In this document: positions 19,031 to 25,582 of the stretch, one piece after another
How positions within the stretch are numbered: the stretch's first letter is position 1
Layout: each line of letters starts with the position of its first letter
Source of the DNA: Flavobacterium sp. GT3R68
GTDB taxonomy: Bacteria > Bacteroidota > Bacteroidia > Flavobacteriales > Flavobacteriaceae
Direction of reading: 5' to 3'
NCBI RefSeq assembly: GCF_007109225.1
Contig: NZ_VJZK01000003.1
Coordinates: forward strand, 310,001 to 374,000
Length of the DNA stretch: 64,000 nucleotides
Made by a program: the position numbers and the translations under genes
The notes under the pieces: model-generated
What the model was told of the DNA's origin: nothing
The model's database searches: none
The model's input: only the letters and a program-made list of their open reading frames with translations

Positions 19031-19402
19031 ATGAAGTTCACTACAATCACAATTTTAATCCTGTCGTTATTGCTCCATAGTTGCTATAGCTATAAAACAA
19101 TTGACCCCGGTAAAACTCCTTTGACAGAAGGGAAAAAATACAAAATTAAAATAGATGATAAATTCCAAAAGGCCAATCTCGTTAGTTTAAATGATAGTAC
19201 TGCAAATTTCAAAGCAGGAAAAAAAAACATACAAATTGCTGAAAAAGACATTAAAGAGATAAAAATCAGGAAATTTTCAGTTCTCAAAACGGCATCCCTT
19301 GTGACAGGAAGTGCAGTGCTCGGAGTAATTATTGGAATCGGACTTGCATTGCAAGATTTTAATCCGGGCGGCGACATTTCTGGGTCCAAACCACAAAATT
19401 AA
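19031..19402 (+). CDS. Small lipoprotein of unknown function
   Basis: A 123-residue protein with a short signal and lipobox LLHSC (Cys near residue 18), followed by a beta-rich segment (KKYKIKIDDKFQKANLVSLNDSTANF) and a C-terminal hydrophobic Gly-rich helix (LVTGSAVLGVIIGIGLAL). An upstream ATG at 19015 is in another frame and stops quickly. It follows the barrel gene by 42 bp and may share its transcript. No family recognised. Confidence 0.7.
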   Translation: MKFTTITILILSLLLHSCYSYKTIDPGKTPLTEGKKYKIKIDDKFQKANLVSLNDSTANFKAGKKNIQIAEKDIKEIKIRKFSVLKTASLVTGSAVLGVIIGIGLALQDFNPGGDISGSKPQN

Positions 19403-19451
19403 AAAATACGACTGCGACAAACTTTACGCCTAACAGCAAAACAGAAACACT

Positions 19452-19907
19452 GTGACAAAACAACATTTTAAAAATCTGGCGATTACTTTTTTCATAACAA
19501 CACTGTGGTCAGTGTATGTTTTCTTTGACTATTACACTGCCTCTGGTTTCGGTGGTTTGACATTGTTCTTTAATTTTTTAGAAGCTGTAGTTTTTTCCAT
19601 TGGATTAGCGCTGGTAAATCTGATACTGCGGTTCACCCTGTTTAGAAGAAACCACACGGAAAAATTTAAAGACAACTTCTTTTATATCTTCTCGGGTTTT
19701 TCCAATTTAGTTTTGGCCTTCATTTTCACAGCATATAGTATCATTACAAACCAGTTTCCAGAAATATTTATGGTTAATGAACCCATGACATTCTATACCC
19801 TTGCTAATTTTGCCATTGGAGTATTCATTATTTCCGACATGTATTATTCCTATGTCATTGCGAGGAGGAACAAAATAGCACCCGAGCGTAGCGAACTGGC
19901 GAAGTAA
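19452..19907 (+). CDS. Four-helix membrane protein with repeat-derived C-terminus
   Basis: A 151-residue integral membrane protein with four hydrophobic segments (about 9-27, 33-59, 76-98, 111-134). The start is GTG 19452; no ATG is near. From about residue 136 the sequence (ARRNKIAPERSELAK) is encoded by the first unit of the 51-bp repeat array, so the original C-terminus has been replaced or extended by repeat insertion. No family recognised. Confidence 0.65.
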   Translation: MTKQHFKNLAITFFITTLWSVYVFFDYYTASGFGGLTLFFNFLEAVVFSIGLALVNLILRFTLFRRNHTEKFKDNFFYIFSGFSNLVLAFIFTAYSIITNQFPEIFMVNEPMTFYTLANFAIGVFIISDMYYSYVIARRNKIAPERSELAK

Positions 19908-20166
19908 TATCCACACTGTCATTGCGAGGAGGAACGTCGCGGCACCCGAGCGAAGCGAACTACCCAACGTCATTGCAGGGAGGAACGACAAAGCACCCGA
20001 ATGAAGCGAACTCTCTTCTGTCATTGCAAGGAGGAACGACAAGGCACCCGAACGAAGCGAACTGCCCTCTGTCATTGCGAGGAGGAACGACGAAGTAATC
20101 TACCGAAGCGAACGGACGAAGTAATCCCGCACCGTCATTGCGAGGAGGAACGATGAAGTCTTTCAC
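19856..20166 (+). repeat. Tandem array of TGCGAGGAGGAACGA-type repeats, about 51-bp period
   Basis: Six units, each opening CATTGCGAGGAGGAACGA or a close variant, start at 19856, 19920, 19971, 20022, 20073 and 20136. The middle units are spaced exactly 51 bp; the first and the fifth are longer (64 and 63 bp) because they carry an extra GAAGTAAT segment. Each unit has an internal CACCCGAGCGAAGCGAAC part. The CATTGCGAGGAGGAACGA core is a widespread bacterial intergenic repeat. Because 51 is a multiple of 3, long spurious minus-strand frames arise here. Confidence 0.9.
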
Positions 20167-20168
20167 TG

Positions 20169-20270
20169 TTTAAAAACAATATAATCTCATATCAAACCAA
20201 CAAATTGGTAAAGTCGTTGAGGGAAGAAATTGAACTTTATAAAAAATTATTGGCAAAATATGAAAAGTGA
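20169..20270 (+). pseudogene. Possible C-terminal remnant of a coiled-coil protein
   Basis: Directly after the repeat array a frame without start codon ends KLVKSLREEIELYKKLLAKYEK-stop at 20268-20270. The heptad-like leucine/charged tail resembles the C-terminal helices of small HTH regulators. It looks like the 3' end of a gene whose 5' part was displaced by the repeats. Weak evidence. Confidence 0.25.
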
Positions 20271-20362
20271 TAAAAGAAAAAATACAACAGCTGGTAACAG
20301 CGGTTTGCAATGGCTTAATTCTGTGATTCTTTAGAAAATACGCTGATAACTCAAAGTTGGTT

Positions 20363-20370
20363 TATATTTG
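20363..20370 (+). promoter_or_regulatory. TATATTTG box (accessory-region type), copy C
   Basis: TATATTTG within CAAAGTTGGTTTATATTTGT. It is followed by short palindromes GTGA-tag-TCAC and CACCG-ga-CGGTG (20381-20420) and not by a gene; the next start is about 140 bp away in the transposase repeats. It matches copies A and B in the CAAA...TTTATATTTGT arrangement. Confidence 0.4.
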
Positions 20371-20500
20371 TGATTGTTCGGTGATAGTCACGCCACTGAG
20401 GCAAGCCACCGGACGGTGTTGACAACGGTGTTGAAAAATAAACATTTTAAAGATATTTCTATATCAGTAAATCCACTAAATTTACGAGCTATTCCCATTC

Positions 20501-20597
20501 TATAAACGCCATGTCAACAAAATACAACCCCCGATCGCGCGGATATGTATCCACACCGATAGCGCGGATTTGCAATCCGTGCCCACAAAGAATATAA
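20501..20597 (+). pseudogene. Duplicated, truncated transposase start
   Basis: The 27 bp at 20501-20527 are identical to 20634-20660, the leader and first five codons of the REP-associated transposase (ATG at 20511 versus 20644). After MSTKY the copy runs into two head-to-tail palindromic repeats and stops at 20595. It reads as a remnant left when a repeat inserted after codon 5 or when the gene start was duplicated. Confidence 0.7.
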
Positions 20598-20639
20598 AAA
20601 ACTACAGCCCAAAAAGTTGTAGTTTTGTTTTTATATAAA
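20555..20639 (+). repeat. REP-like unit, left direct copy
   Basis: An 85-bp unit nearly identical to 21282-21364. It opens CCGATAGCGCGGATTTGCAA and contains the palindrome CGGATT-TGC-AATCCG; it continues through CCCACAAAGAATAT, a terminator-like hairpin and TATATAAA just before the transposase ATG. A diverged partial unit (GATCGCGCGGATATGTATCC) lies immediately before it at 20532-20551. Confidence 0.85.
20600..20632 (+). terminator. Terminator-like hairpin inside the left REP unit
   Basis: AACTACA at 20600-20606 pairs with TGTAGTT at 20618-20624, followed by TTGTTTTT. The same hairpin is present in the right copy at 21325-21357. It would shield the transposase from upstream transcription. 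Confidence 0.6.
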
Positions 20640-20643
20640 CGCC

Positions 20644-21198
20644 ATGTCAACAAAATACAAAGCCACAACAACGGAGGATGCTTATTTTATAACCATAACA
20701 ACCGTAGGTTGGATAGATGTTTTTACAAGGGTTAACCAGAAAACAGTTCTTATTAATGCCTTACAACATTGCCAGCAGAACAAAGGATTAGAAATATATG
20801 CCTATTGCATTATGTCAAGTCATATCCATTTACTATGCAAATCAACAGATGGTTTTACACTGTCAGATGTAATCAGAGATTTAAAAAAATTCACCTCCAA
20901 AAAAATCATTCAATTAATTATTGATGAGCCAGAAAGCCGGCGGGAATGGATGTTGGAATATTTCAAAAAAGCATGTGAACATTTAAAAAGAGAACAGCAC
21001 TATAAAGTTTGGCAAGACGGGTACCATGCTGAAATTATTGAAACCAACTGGTTCATTAAACAAAAGGTAAATTATATCCATAACAATCCTGTTAAGGACA
21101 AAATTGTAGCTCTTCCTGAGGATTATTATTATAGTTCCGCTAGGAACTACGCAGGTTTGCACAATGATTTAAATGTTATTTTGTTAGATTTGTTTTAA
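20644..21198 (+). CDS. REP-associated tyrosine transposase (Y1/HUH, RAYT type)
   Basis: A 184-residue single-strand transposase of the IS200-like Y1 superfamily, RAYT branch. The HUH metal motif is HIH at residues 60-62 (MSSHIHLL) and the catalytic Tyr is Y144 in VNYIHNNPVKD; both look intact. The gene is bordered by the palindromic units it presumably acts on: direct copies at 20555 and 21282 and an inverted copy at 21203, right after the stop. RAYTs are domesticated-looking transposases that nick REP hairpins. The ATG lies only 4 bp after the left unit, so expression depends on sequence in the repeat or on read-through. Confidence 0.9.
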   Translation: MSTKYKATTTEDAYFITITTVGWIDVFTRVNQKTVLINALQHCQQNKGLEIYAYCIMSSHIHLLCKSTDGFTLSDVIRDLKKFTSKKIIQLIIDEPESRREWMLEYFKKACEHLKREQHYKVWQDGYHAEIIETNWFIKQKVNYIHNNPVKDKIVALPEDYYYSSARNYAGLHNDLNVILLDLF

Positions 21199-21202
21199 CT
21201 GC

Positions 21203-21235
21203 TGTGGGTGCACGGATTGTAAATCCGCGCTATCA
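21203..21235 (-). repeat. REP-like unit, inverted copy
   Basis: GGGTGCACGGATTGTAAATC and following bases are the reverse complement of the left/right units (GATAGCGCGGATTTACAATC on the minus strand) with one change in the loop. It begins 5 bp after the transposase stop. Direct plus inverted copies give the paired arrangement typical of REP/BIME elements. Confidence 0.85.
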
Positions 21236-21281
21236 GTCCCGATGTGTGGTTTTCATAAATAAATACCAAAATCCCCCATGA

Positions 21282-21364
21282 ACCGATAGCGCGGATTTGC
21301 AATCCGTGCCCACAAAGAATATGAAACTACATCCCAAAAAGTTGTAGTTTTACTTTTATATAAA
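21282..21364 (+). repeat. REP-like unit, right direct copy with terminator hairpin
   Basis: An 83-bp near-identical copy of 20555-20639, containing CGGATT-TGC-AATCCG and the hairpin AACTACA (21325-21331) / TGTAGTT (21343-21349) with a following T-rich run. The next gene begins at 21370, again only a few bases after TATATAAA, just as for the transposase. Confidence 0.85.
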
Positions 21365-21369
21365 TCCCA

Positions 21370-21699
21370 ATGAACAAACTAACCGGCATCAAACTCCTCC
21401 ACACCATCATATGGCTAATCTTCAACGTCATCATATTCTATTTCCTCTACGCCGTCATCATCGATAAAATAGACTGGAAAGTCTGGGCCTGCCTCGGCAT
21501 ACTCATTGCCGAAGGAATTATTTTAGTAGTTCTCAAATCCTTTTGCCCGGTCACCTTACTGGCGCGGAAATACTCCGATTGTCAAAAATCCAACTTTGAT
21601 ATCTACTTACCGGAGTGGTTAGCCAAATACAACAAAGTCATTTATACCACCATTGTTTTAATCGCCATAGTAATTCTAATCTACAGGCTTTCAACGTAA
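21370..21699 (+). CDS. Small membrane protein of unknown function
   Basis: A 109-residue protein with three hydrophobic helices (about 9-31, 36-55, 88-106) and the middle segment FCPVTLLARKYSDCQKSNFDIYLPEWLAKYNK, a conserved cytosolic or periplasmic loop. This pattern recurs in flavobacterial proteins without assigned function and is loosely like DUF2784. Its start is 5 bp downstream of a REP-like unit, so its own promoter is unclear. Confidence 0.65.
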   Translation: MNKLTGIKLLHTIIWLIFNVIIFYFLYAVIIDKIDWKVWACLGILIAEGIILVVLKSFCPVTLLARKYSDCQKSNFDIYLPEWLAKYNKVIYTTIVLIAIVILIYRLST

Positions 21700-21739
21700 C
21701 ACGAATTACAAAACAACAAATATCTCATAAAATGTTAAA

Positions 21740-21775
21740 AATCTTACAAAAACACTTTTTGTAAGATTTTATTTA
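21740..21775 (+). terminator. Strong intrinsic terminator
   Basis: A perfect 13-bp stem AATCTTACAAAAA / TTTTTGTAAGATT with a 3-nt loop (cac), followed by TTATTTATTT. It closes the membrane-protein transcript 40 bp after its stop and separates it from the next gene. Confidence 0.8.
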
Positions 21776-21785
21776 TTTAAGTTTG
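21759..21785 (+). promoter_or_regulatory. Putative promoter of the 253-aa unknown gene
   Basis: TAAGTTTG at 21778-21785 fits TAnnTTTG and a TTG at 21759-21761 lies 16 bp upstream, slightly short of the usual spacing. The -33 element sits within the 3' arm of the preceding terminator. Leader about 20 nt to ATG 21813. Confidence 0.4.
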
Positions 21786-21812
21786 CCGCCATAAAAACCT
21801 AAAAACCTTATT

Positions 21813-22574
21813 ATGGCAGCAACAACGCACGAAACCACAACACCAAAAAGAAGTACAAGCGAAACAGGTCATGCCATTAATGTGGCCAACCTTCAGGATT
21901 TAATCGCTTTCGTAACCGGCTACGGAGCGGCTTACAATCCTTCTAAAACGTCGCTTAAATTACCACAACTGACCACATTGGCAGTAACAGCCAACACAAG
22001 CTTGGCGGATGTGATTACTAAAAACACGGCATACAACAACCAGGTAAACGAAAGACTGGCAGCCTTCAGTAACGTGCACTCGTTGGCAACCCGCGTGGTA
22101 AATGCACTGGAAGTAACCGATGCAGCCAACGAAAAAATCAAAGACGCCAAAGGATTCAACCGTAAACTTCAGGGGAAAAGAGCTTCCTCAGCAGTAGTCA
22201 GTGTCGATCCAAATACACAGGCACCAACCGCAATCTCTGCAAGTCAGCAGTCCTACGACCAGCAGATTCAGCACTTGGCAGGGTTAATCGCCATCTTGCA
22301 ATCCGAACCAAGTTATGCACCAAACGAAACCGATTTGAAAATAGTGGCCTTAACCGCCAAGCAAGCTGACCTGACTGCAAAGAACAATGCTGTGGCAACC
22401 GCCTTCACCAACATCAGTAATTCCCGGATTGCCAGAAACAGTACACTATATGGTATCGACACGGGATTAGTGGATACCGCTACCGAGGTAAAGAAATACA
22501 TCAAGACCATCTTCGGAGCCACCAGCCCGCAATTCGCACAGGTAAAAGGAATAGAATTCAGGAAAAAATTCTAA
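21813..22574 (+). CDS. Conserved Bacteroidetes protein of unknown function
   Basis: A 253-residue soluble protein, rich in Ala, Thr and Asn, predicted largely helical. The opening SETGHAINVANLQDLIAFVT followed by GYGAAYNPS, and the middle FNRKLQGKRAS, mark a family I recognise from many Bacteroidetes genomes but which has no known role. No signal peptide or membrane helix. It has its own terminator on both sides (21740 and 22613) and is followed by a long 21-bp repeat array, so it is a single-gene unit. Confidence 0.75.
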   Translation: MAATTHETTTPKRSTSETGHAINVANLQDLIAFVTGYGAAYNPSKTSLKLPQLTTLAVTANTSLADVITKNTAYNNQVNERLAAFSNVHSLATRVVNALEVTDAANEKIKDAKGFNRKLQGKRASSAVVSVDPNTQAPTAISASQQSYDQQIQHLAGLIAILQSEPSYAPNETDLKIVALTAKQADLTAKNNAVATAFTNISNSRIARNSTLYGIDTGLVDTATEVKKYIKTIFGATSPQFAQVKGIEFRKKF

Positions 22575-22612
22575 CCGTTCACCGCTCACTGGAGGTGGCA
22601 TTTCTTAAAACA

Positions 22613-22645
22613 AATAAGCCCCATTATTTTGGGGCTTATTCTTTC
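22613..22645 (+). terminator. Intrinsic terminator
   Basis: AATAAGCCCC (22613-22622) pairs perfectly with GGGGCTTATT (22631-22640) around an 8-nt loop and is followed by CTTTCT. It terminates the 253-aa gene about 40 bp after its stop. Confidence 0.8.
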
Positions 22646-22707
22646 TCAGATTTAAGAGTACGCTTCCTCAAAAAATACTAAGACAACAGCATGTAGAATG
22701 ATGTCTT

Positions 22708-22931
22708 CGTAACTTAGAATTACGCCTGCGTAACTTGGAATTATGCTCACGTAACTTAGAATTACCCCTACGTAACTTGGAATTATGCTCACGAAACTTA
22801 GAATTAACCCTACGTAACTTGGAATTATGCTAACGTAACTTAGAATTATCATCACGTAATTTGGAATTATGCCTACGTAACTTGGAATTATGCTAACGTA
22901 ACTAAGAATTATGCCAACGTAACTTGTAAAT
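22708..22931 (+). repeat. 21-bp tandem repeat with 42-bp higher order
   Basis: Eleven units start at exact 21-bp steps from 22708 (22708, 22729 ... 22918; the last is partial). The consensus is CGTAACTT(A/G)GAATTAnnCnnA. Units 1-8 strictly alternate CTTAG and CTTGG, so the true period there is 42 bp. The A/G change is synonymous (Leu) in the plus frame reading RNLELxL but that frame has stops and no start; the minus frame is open across the array (22652-22963, GTG start), giving SYVxIIx heptads, with no family resemblance. Best described as a minisatellite between a gene of unknown function and pheT. Confidence 0.9.
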
Positions 22932-22992
22932 ATCCTCTCCCCTTTTCTCCGCATTTTCCCCACAAATACCCCGCAAAAAACCCCAAACCAAA

Positions 22993-23023
22993 TTGTGCCA
23001 TTCTCTAATTAATAGTATCTTTG
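22993..23023 (+). promoter_or_regulatory. Promoter of pheT
   Basis: TTG at 22993-22995 and TATCTTTG at 23016-23023 with a 20-bp spacer match the Bacteroidetes sigma-ABfr consensus well. The ATG at 23045 is 21 bp beyond the -7 box, giving a very short leader. Confidence 0.65.
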
Positions 23024-23044
23024 CTTCCTTGAAAAAAAATTACA

Positions 23045-25468
23045 ATGAAAATATCATACAACTGGTTAAAACAATTCATAAAAACAGACTGGACTTCCGA
23101 AGAAACAGCAGCTTTATTGACAGACTTAGGTCTTGAAGTAGAAGGCGTTGACAAATTCGAAAGCCTTAAGGGCGGTTTGCAAGGCGTTGTCGTTGGGCAC
23201 GTCCTGACGTGCGTGCAGCACTCCAATGCCGACAAACTAAAGGTAACCACTGTGGATATTGGCAACGGGACTCCCGTGCAGATTGTATGTGGCGCCTCCA
23301 ATGTGGCAGCAGGACAAAAAGTGCCTGTAGCAACCATCGGTACCAAACTATATGACAAAGAGGGCAACGCTTTCGAAATCAAAAAAGGAAAAATTCGTGG
23401 CGAAGAAAGCCATGGTATGATCTGCGCCGAAGATGAACTCGGTCTTGGCGATGGTCACGACGGGATCATGGTGCTGGACGCCAAACTTGCACCGGGAACT
23501 CCGGCCTCGCAGGTATTCAACATCGAAACCGACGAGGTTTTTGAAATCGGTCTGACACCAAACCGCGCCGATGCGATGAGTCACTGGGGTGTTGCACGTG
23601 ATTTGCGCGCCGGCCTGATACAAAAAAACATCAACCACTCCGAATTGATTACGCCTTCCGTAAGCAAATTCAAAGTAGAGAAACGCATCCTCAAAATAGA
23701 CGTCAAAGTCGAAGACACGAAGTTAGCGCCAAGATACTGCGGGGTAACCATCTCCGGAATCACCGTGAAACCTTCCCCGGAATGGTTAAAAAACAGATTG
23801 AAATCCATAGGCTTAACGCCAAAGAACAACATAGTTGATGTGACCAATTACGTTTTACACGAACTGGGACAGCCGCTTCACGCCTTTGATGCATCAAAAA
23901 TCAACGGCAAGATCATTGTCAAAACAGTACCGGGCGGAACCAAATTCACAACTTTGGACGATATCGAAAGAACCTTACACGAAGAAGACTTAATGATATG
24001 CGACGAAAAAGGCCCTTTATGCATTGCAGGGGTTTTTGGAGGAAAGAATTCAGGAGTAACCGAGAATACGACGAGCATTTTCCTGGAAAGCGCCTACTTC
24101 AATCCGGTTTCGGTCCGTAAAACAGCCAAACGTCATACCTTAAGTACAGATGCTTCTTTCCGTTTCGAAAGAGGAATCGATCCTACTATTACTGAATATG
24201 CTTTGAAGAGAGCAGCTATTTTGATTATGGAAGTGGCCGGAGGCGAAATCACTTCCGACATCGTCGACATCTACAACAAGAAGATTGAAGACTTTTCTGT
24301 CGTATTGAACTTCAATAACGTCAAGAGAATCATTGGTCAGGAACTACCTAAAGAAACTATTAAGAAGATATTAGTGTCTTTGGACATCAAAGTAACAAGC
24401 GTTTCCGATGCCGGCCTGGGATTGGTAATCCCCGCATACCGCGTTGACGTGCAGCGTGAGATTGATGTAATCGAGGAAATACTTCGTGTGTACGGATACA
24501 ACAACATCAACTTCACCAAGAAACTGAACGCAACGGTTTCCAATTCACCACGCACCGAAGATTACAAAGTACAGAACATCATCGCTACCCAGTTGACTTC
24601 ATTAGGGTTTAACGAAATGATGGCGAACTCCCTCACCTCTCCGGAATACATTAAGCTATCCGACAACTTGAGAGAGGAATTCAACGTGACGATCTTGAAT
24701 CCGTTAAGTAATGATTTATCAGTGCTGAGACAATCCTTGCTATTCTCAGGACTCGAAGCGGTATCCTACAACATCAACAGAAGAAACTCGGACTTGAAAT
24801 TATTCGAATTCGGGAAAACATACCATAAACTGCCTTCAGGTACCGAAGAAAACAAGCATTTAACGCTATTGGTTTCCGGGAATCGCATCGCCGAAAGCTG
24901 GACCATAGAACAAAAACCATCGGATTTCTTTTTGTTCAAAGGATATGTAAACAGCATCTTATCAAGATTAGGAATTGCTAAAACGCAAAACAAGCCGTTC
25001 ACTAATGATGTTTTTGCAGAAGGGATTGCAATTGCAGTAGGTAACGATACTATAGTAGAATTAGGAACAATCAAGAAGTCGATTACCAAGCATTTTGATA
25101 TCAAACAGGAAGTTTTGTACGCCGATTTCAACTGGGCGTTGATCCTGAAGTTAATTTCAACCAAGATTAAATTCGCCGACATCCCCAAATATCCGGAAGT
25201 ACGCCGTGATTTAGCTTTATTGGTTGACGAAAATGTCGCTTTTGATGCAATCTATAACATTGCCCGTCAATCTGAAAAATCATTATTGAAAGACGTTAAT
25301 CTTTTTGATGTCTACCAAGGCAAGAACCTTCCGGAAGGAAAGAAATCCTATGCAGTGAGTTTCGTGATTCAGGACAATTCGAAAACACTGACCGATACCC
25401 AGATTGAGAAAATCATGAGCAAACTCCAGAACAACTTCGAAACGGAGCTCGGAGCCAGCCTTCGATAA
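23045..25468 (+). CDS. pheT: Phenylalanine-tRNA ligase beta subunit
   Basis: An 807-residue PheRS beta chain, which with PheS charges tRNA-Phe in the cytoplasm. Domain order: N-terminal B1 (MKISYNWLKQFI), the EMAPII-like tRNA-binding OB fold around 40-150 (VVVGHVLTCVQHSNADKLKV), B3/B4 editing core (GLTPNRADAMSHWGVARDLRA), B5 DNA-binding-like fold, catalytic-like B6-B7, and the C-terminal anticodon-binding domain (KYPEVRRDLALLVDENVAF ... ELGASLR). Length is normal and all domains are present. pheS is not adjacent, as usual in this phylum. Own promoter and terminator make it monocistronic. Confidence 0.97.
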   Translation: MKISYNWLKQFIKTDWTSEETAALLTDLGLEVEGVDKFESLKGGLQGVVVGHVLTCVQHSNADKLKVTTVDIGNGTPVQIVCGASNVAAGQKVPVATIGTKLYDKEGNAFEIKKGKIRGEESHGMICAEDELGLGDGHDGIMVLDAKLAPGTPASQVFNIETDEVFEIGLTPNRADAMSHWGVARDLRAGLIQKNINHSELITPSVSKFKVEKRILKIDVKVEDTKLAPRYCGVTISGITVKPSPEWLKNRLKSIGLTPKNNIVDVTNYVLHELGQPLHAFDASKINGKIIVKTVPGGTKFTTLDDIERTLHEEDLMICDEKGPLCIAGVFGGKNSGVTENTTSIFLESAYFNPVSVRKTAKRHTLSTDASFRFERGIDPTITEYALKRAAILIMEVAGGEITSDIVDIYNKKIEDFSVVLNFNNVKRIIGQELPKETIKKILVSLDIKVTSVSDAGLGLVIPAYRVDVQREIDVIEEILRVYGYNNINFTKKLNATVSNSPRTEDYKVQNIIATQLTSLGFNEMMANSLTSPEYIKLSDNLREEFNVTILNPLSNDLSVLRQSLLFSGLEAVSYNINRRNSDLKLFEFGKTYHKLPSGTEENKHLTLLVSGNRIAESWTIEQKPSDFFLFKGYVNSILSRLGIAKTQNKPFTNDVFAEGIAIAVGNDTIVELGTIKKSITKHFDIKQEVLYADFNWALILKLISTKIKFADIPKYPEVRRDLALLVDENVAFDAIYNIARQSEKSLLKDVNLFDVYQGKNLPEGKKSYAVSFVIQDNSKTLTDTQIEKIMSKLQNNFETELGASLR

Positions 25469-25486
25469 CAATAACTGAAAAACATT

Positions 25487-25518
25487 AAAACCAATTCTGC
25501 AATGAATTGGTTTTTTTT
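25487..25518 (+). terminator. Intrinsic terminator of pheT
   Basis: AAAACCAATT (25487-25496) pairs with AATTGGTTTT (25505-25514), loop of 8, followed by a T run to 25518. An ATG at 25502 lies inside this hairpin, which argues against it as the start of the next gene. Confidence 0.85.
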
Positions 25519-25582
25519 ATGCCAAATTTTAATTTTGGTTAGATTTACTTTACTTTTAACTCTTACTAAAAAGAAAACTCAA

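Noticed and set aside
19856..20166. Possible CRISPR array or leader repeat
   Set aside because: The whole 51-bp unit is repeated, not a repeat plus variable spacers, and the core is a known type of intergenic repeat.
19707..20166. Long minus-strand reading frames over the 51-bp repeat (about 68 and 122 codons)
   Set aside because: They exist only because the period is divisible by 3; they give a 17-residue repeat with no family signature and overlap a real gene.
12810..22574. Integron cassette array
   Set aside because: Gaps contain occasional GCCTAAC-like or TAACAGC words, but no paired attC folds and no integrase were found.
22708..22931. Possible CRISPR array
   Set aside because: Units are contiguous 21-bp tandem repeats with no unique spacers and no cas genes nearby.
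25502..25582. Upstream start for the cation diffusion facilitator at 25502
   Set aside because: This ATG lies in the loop of the pheT terminator and the extra 27 residues are not typical of the family; ATG 25583 is better.
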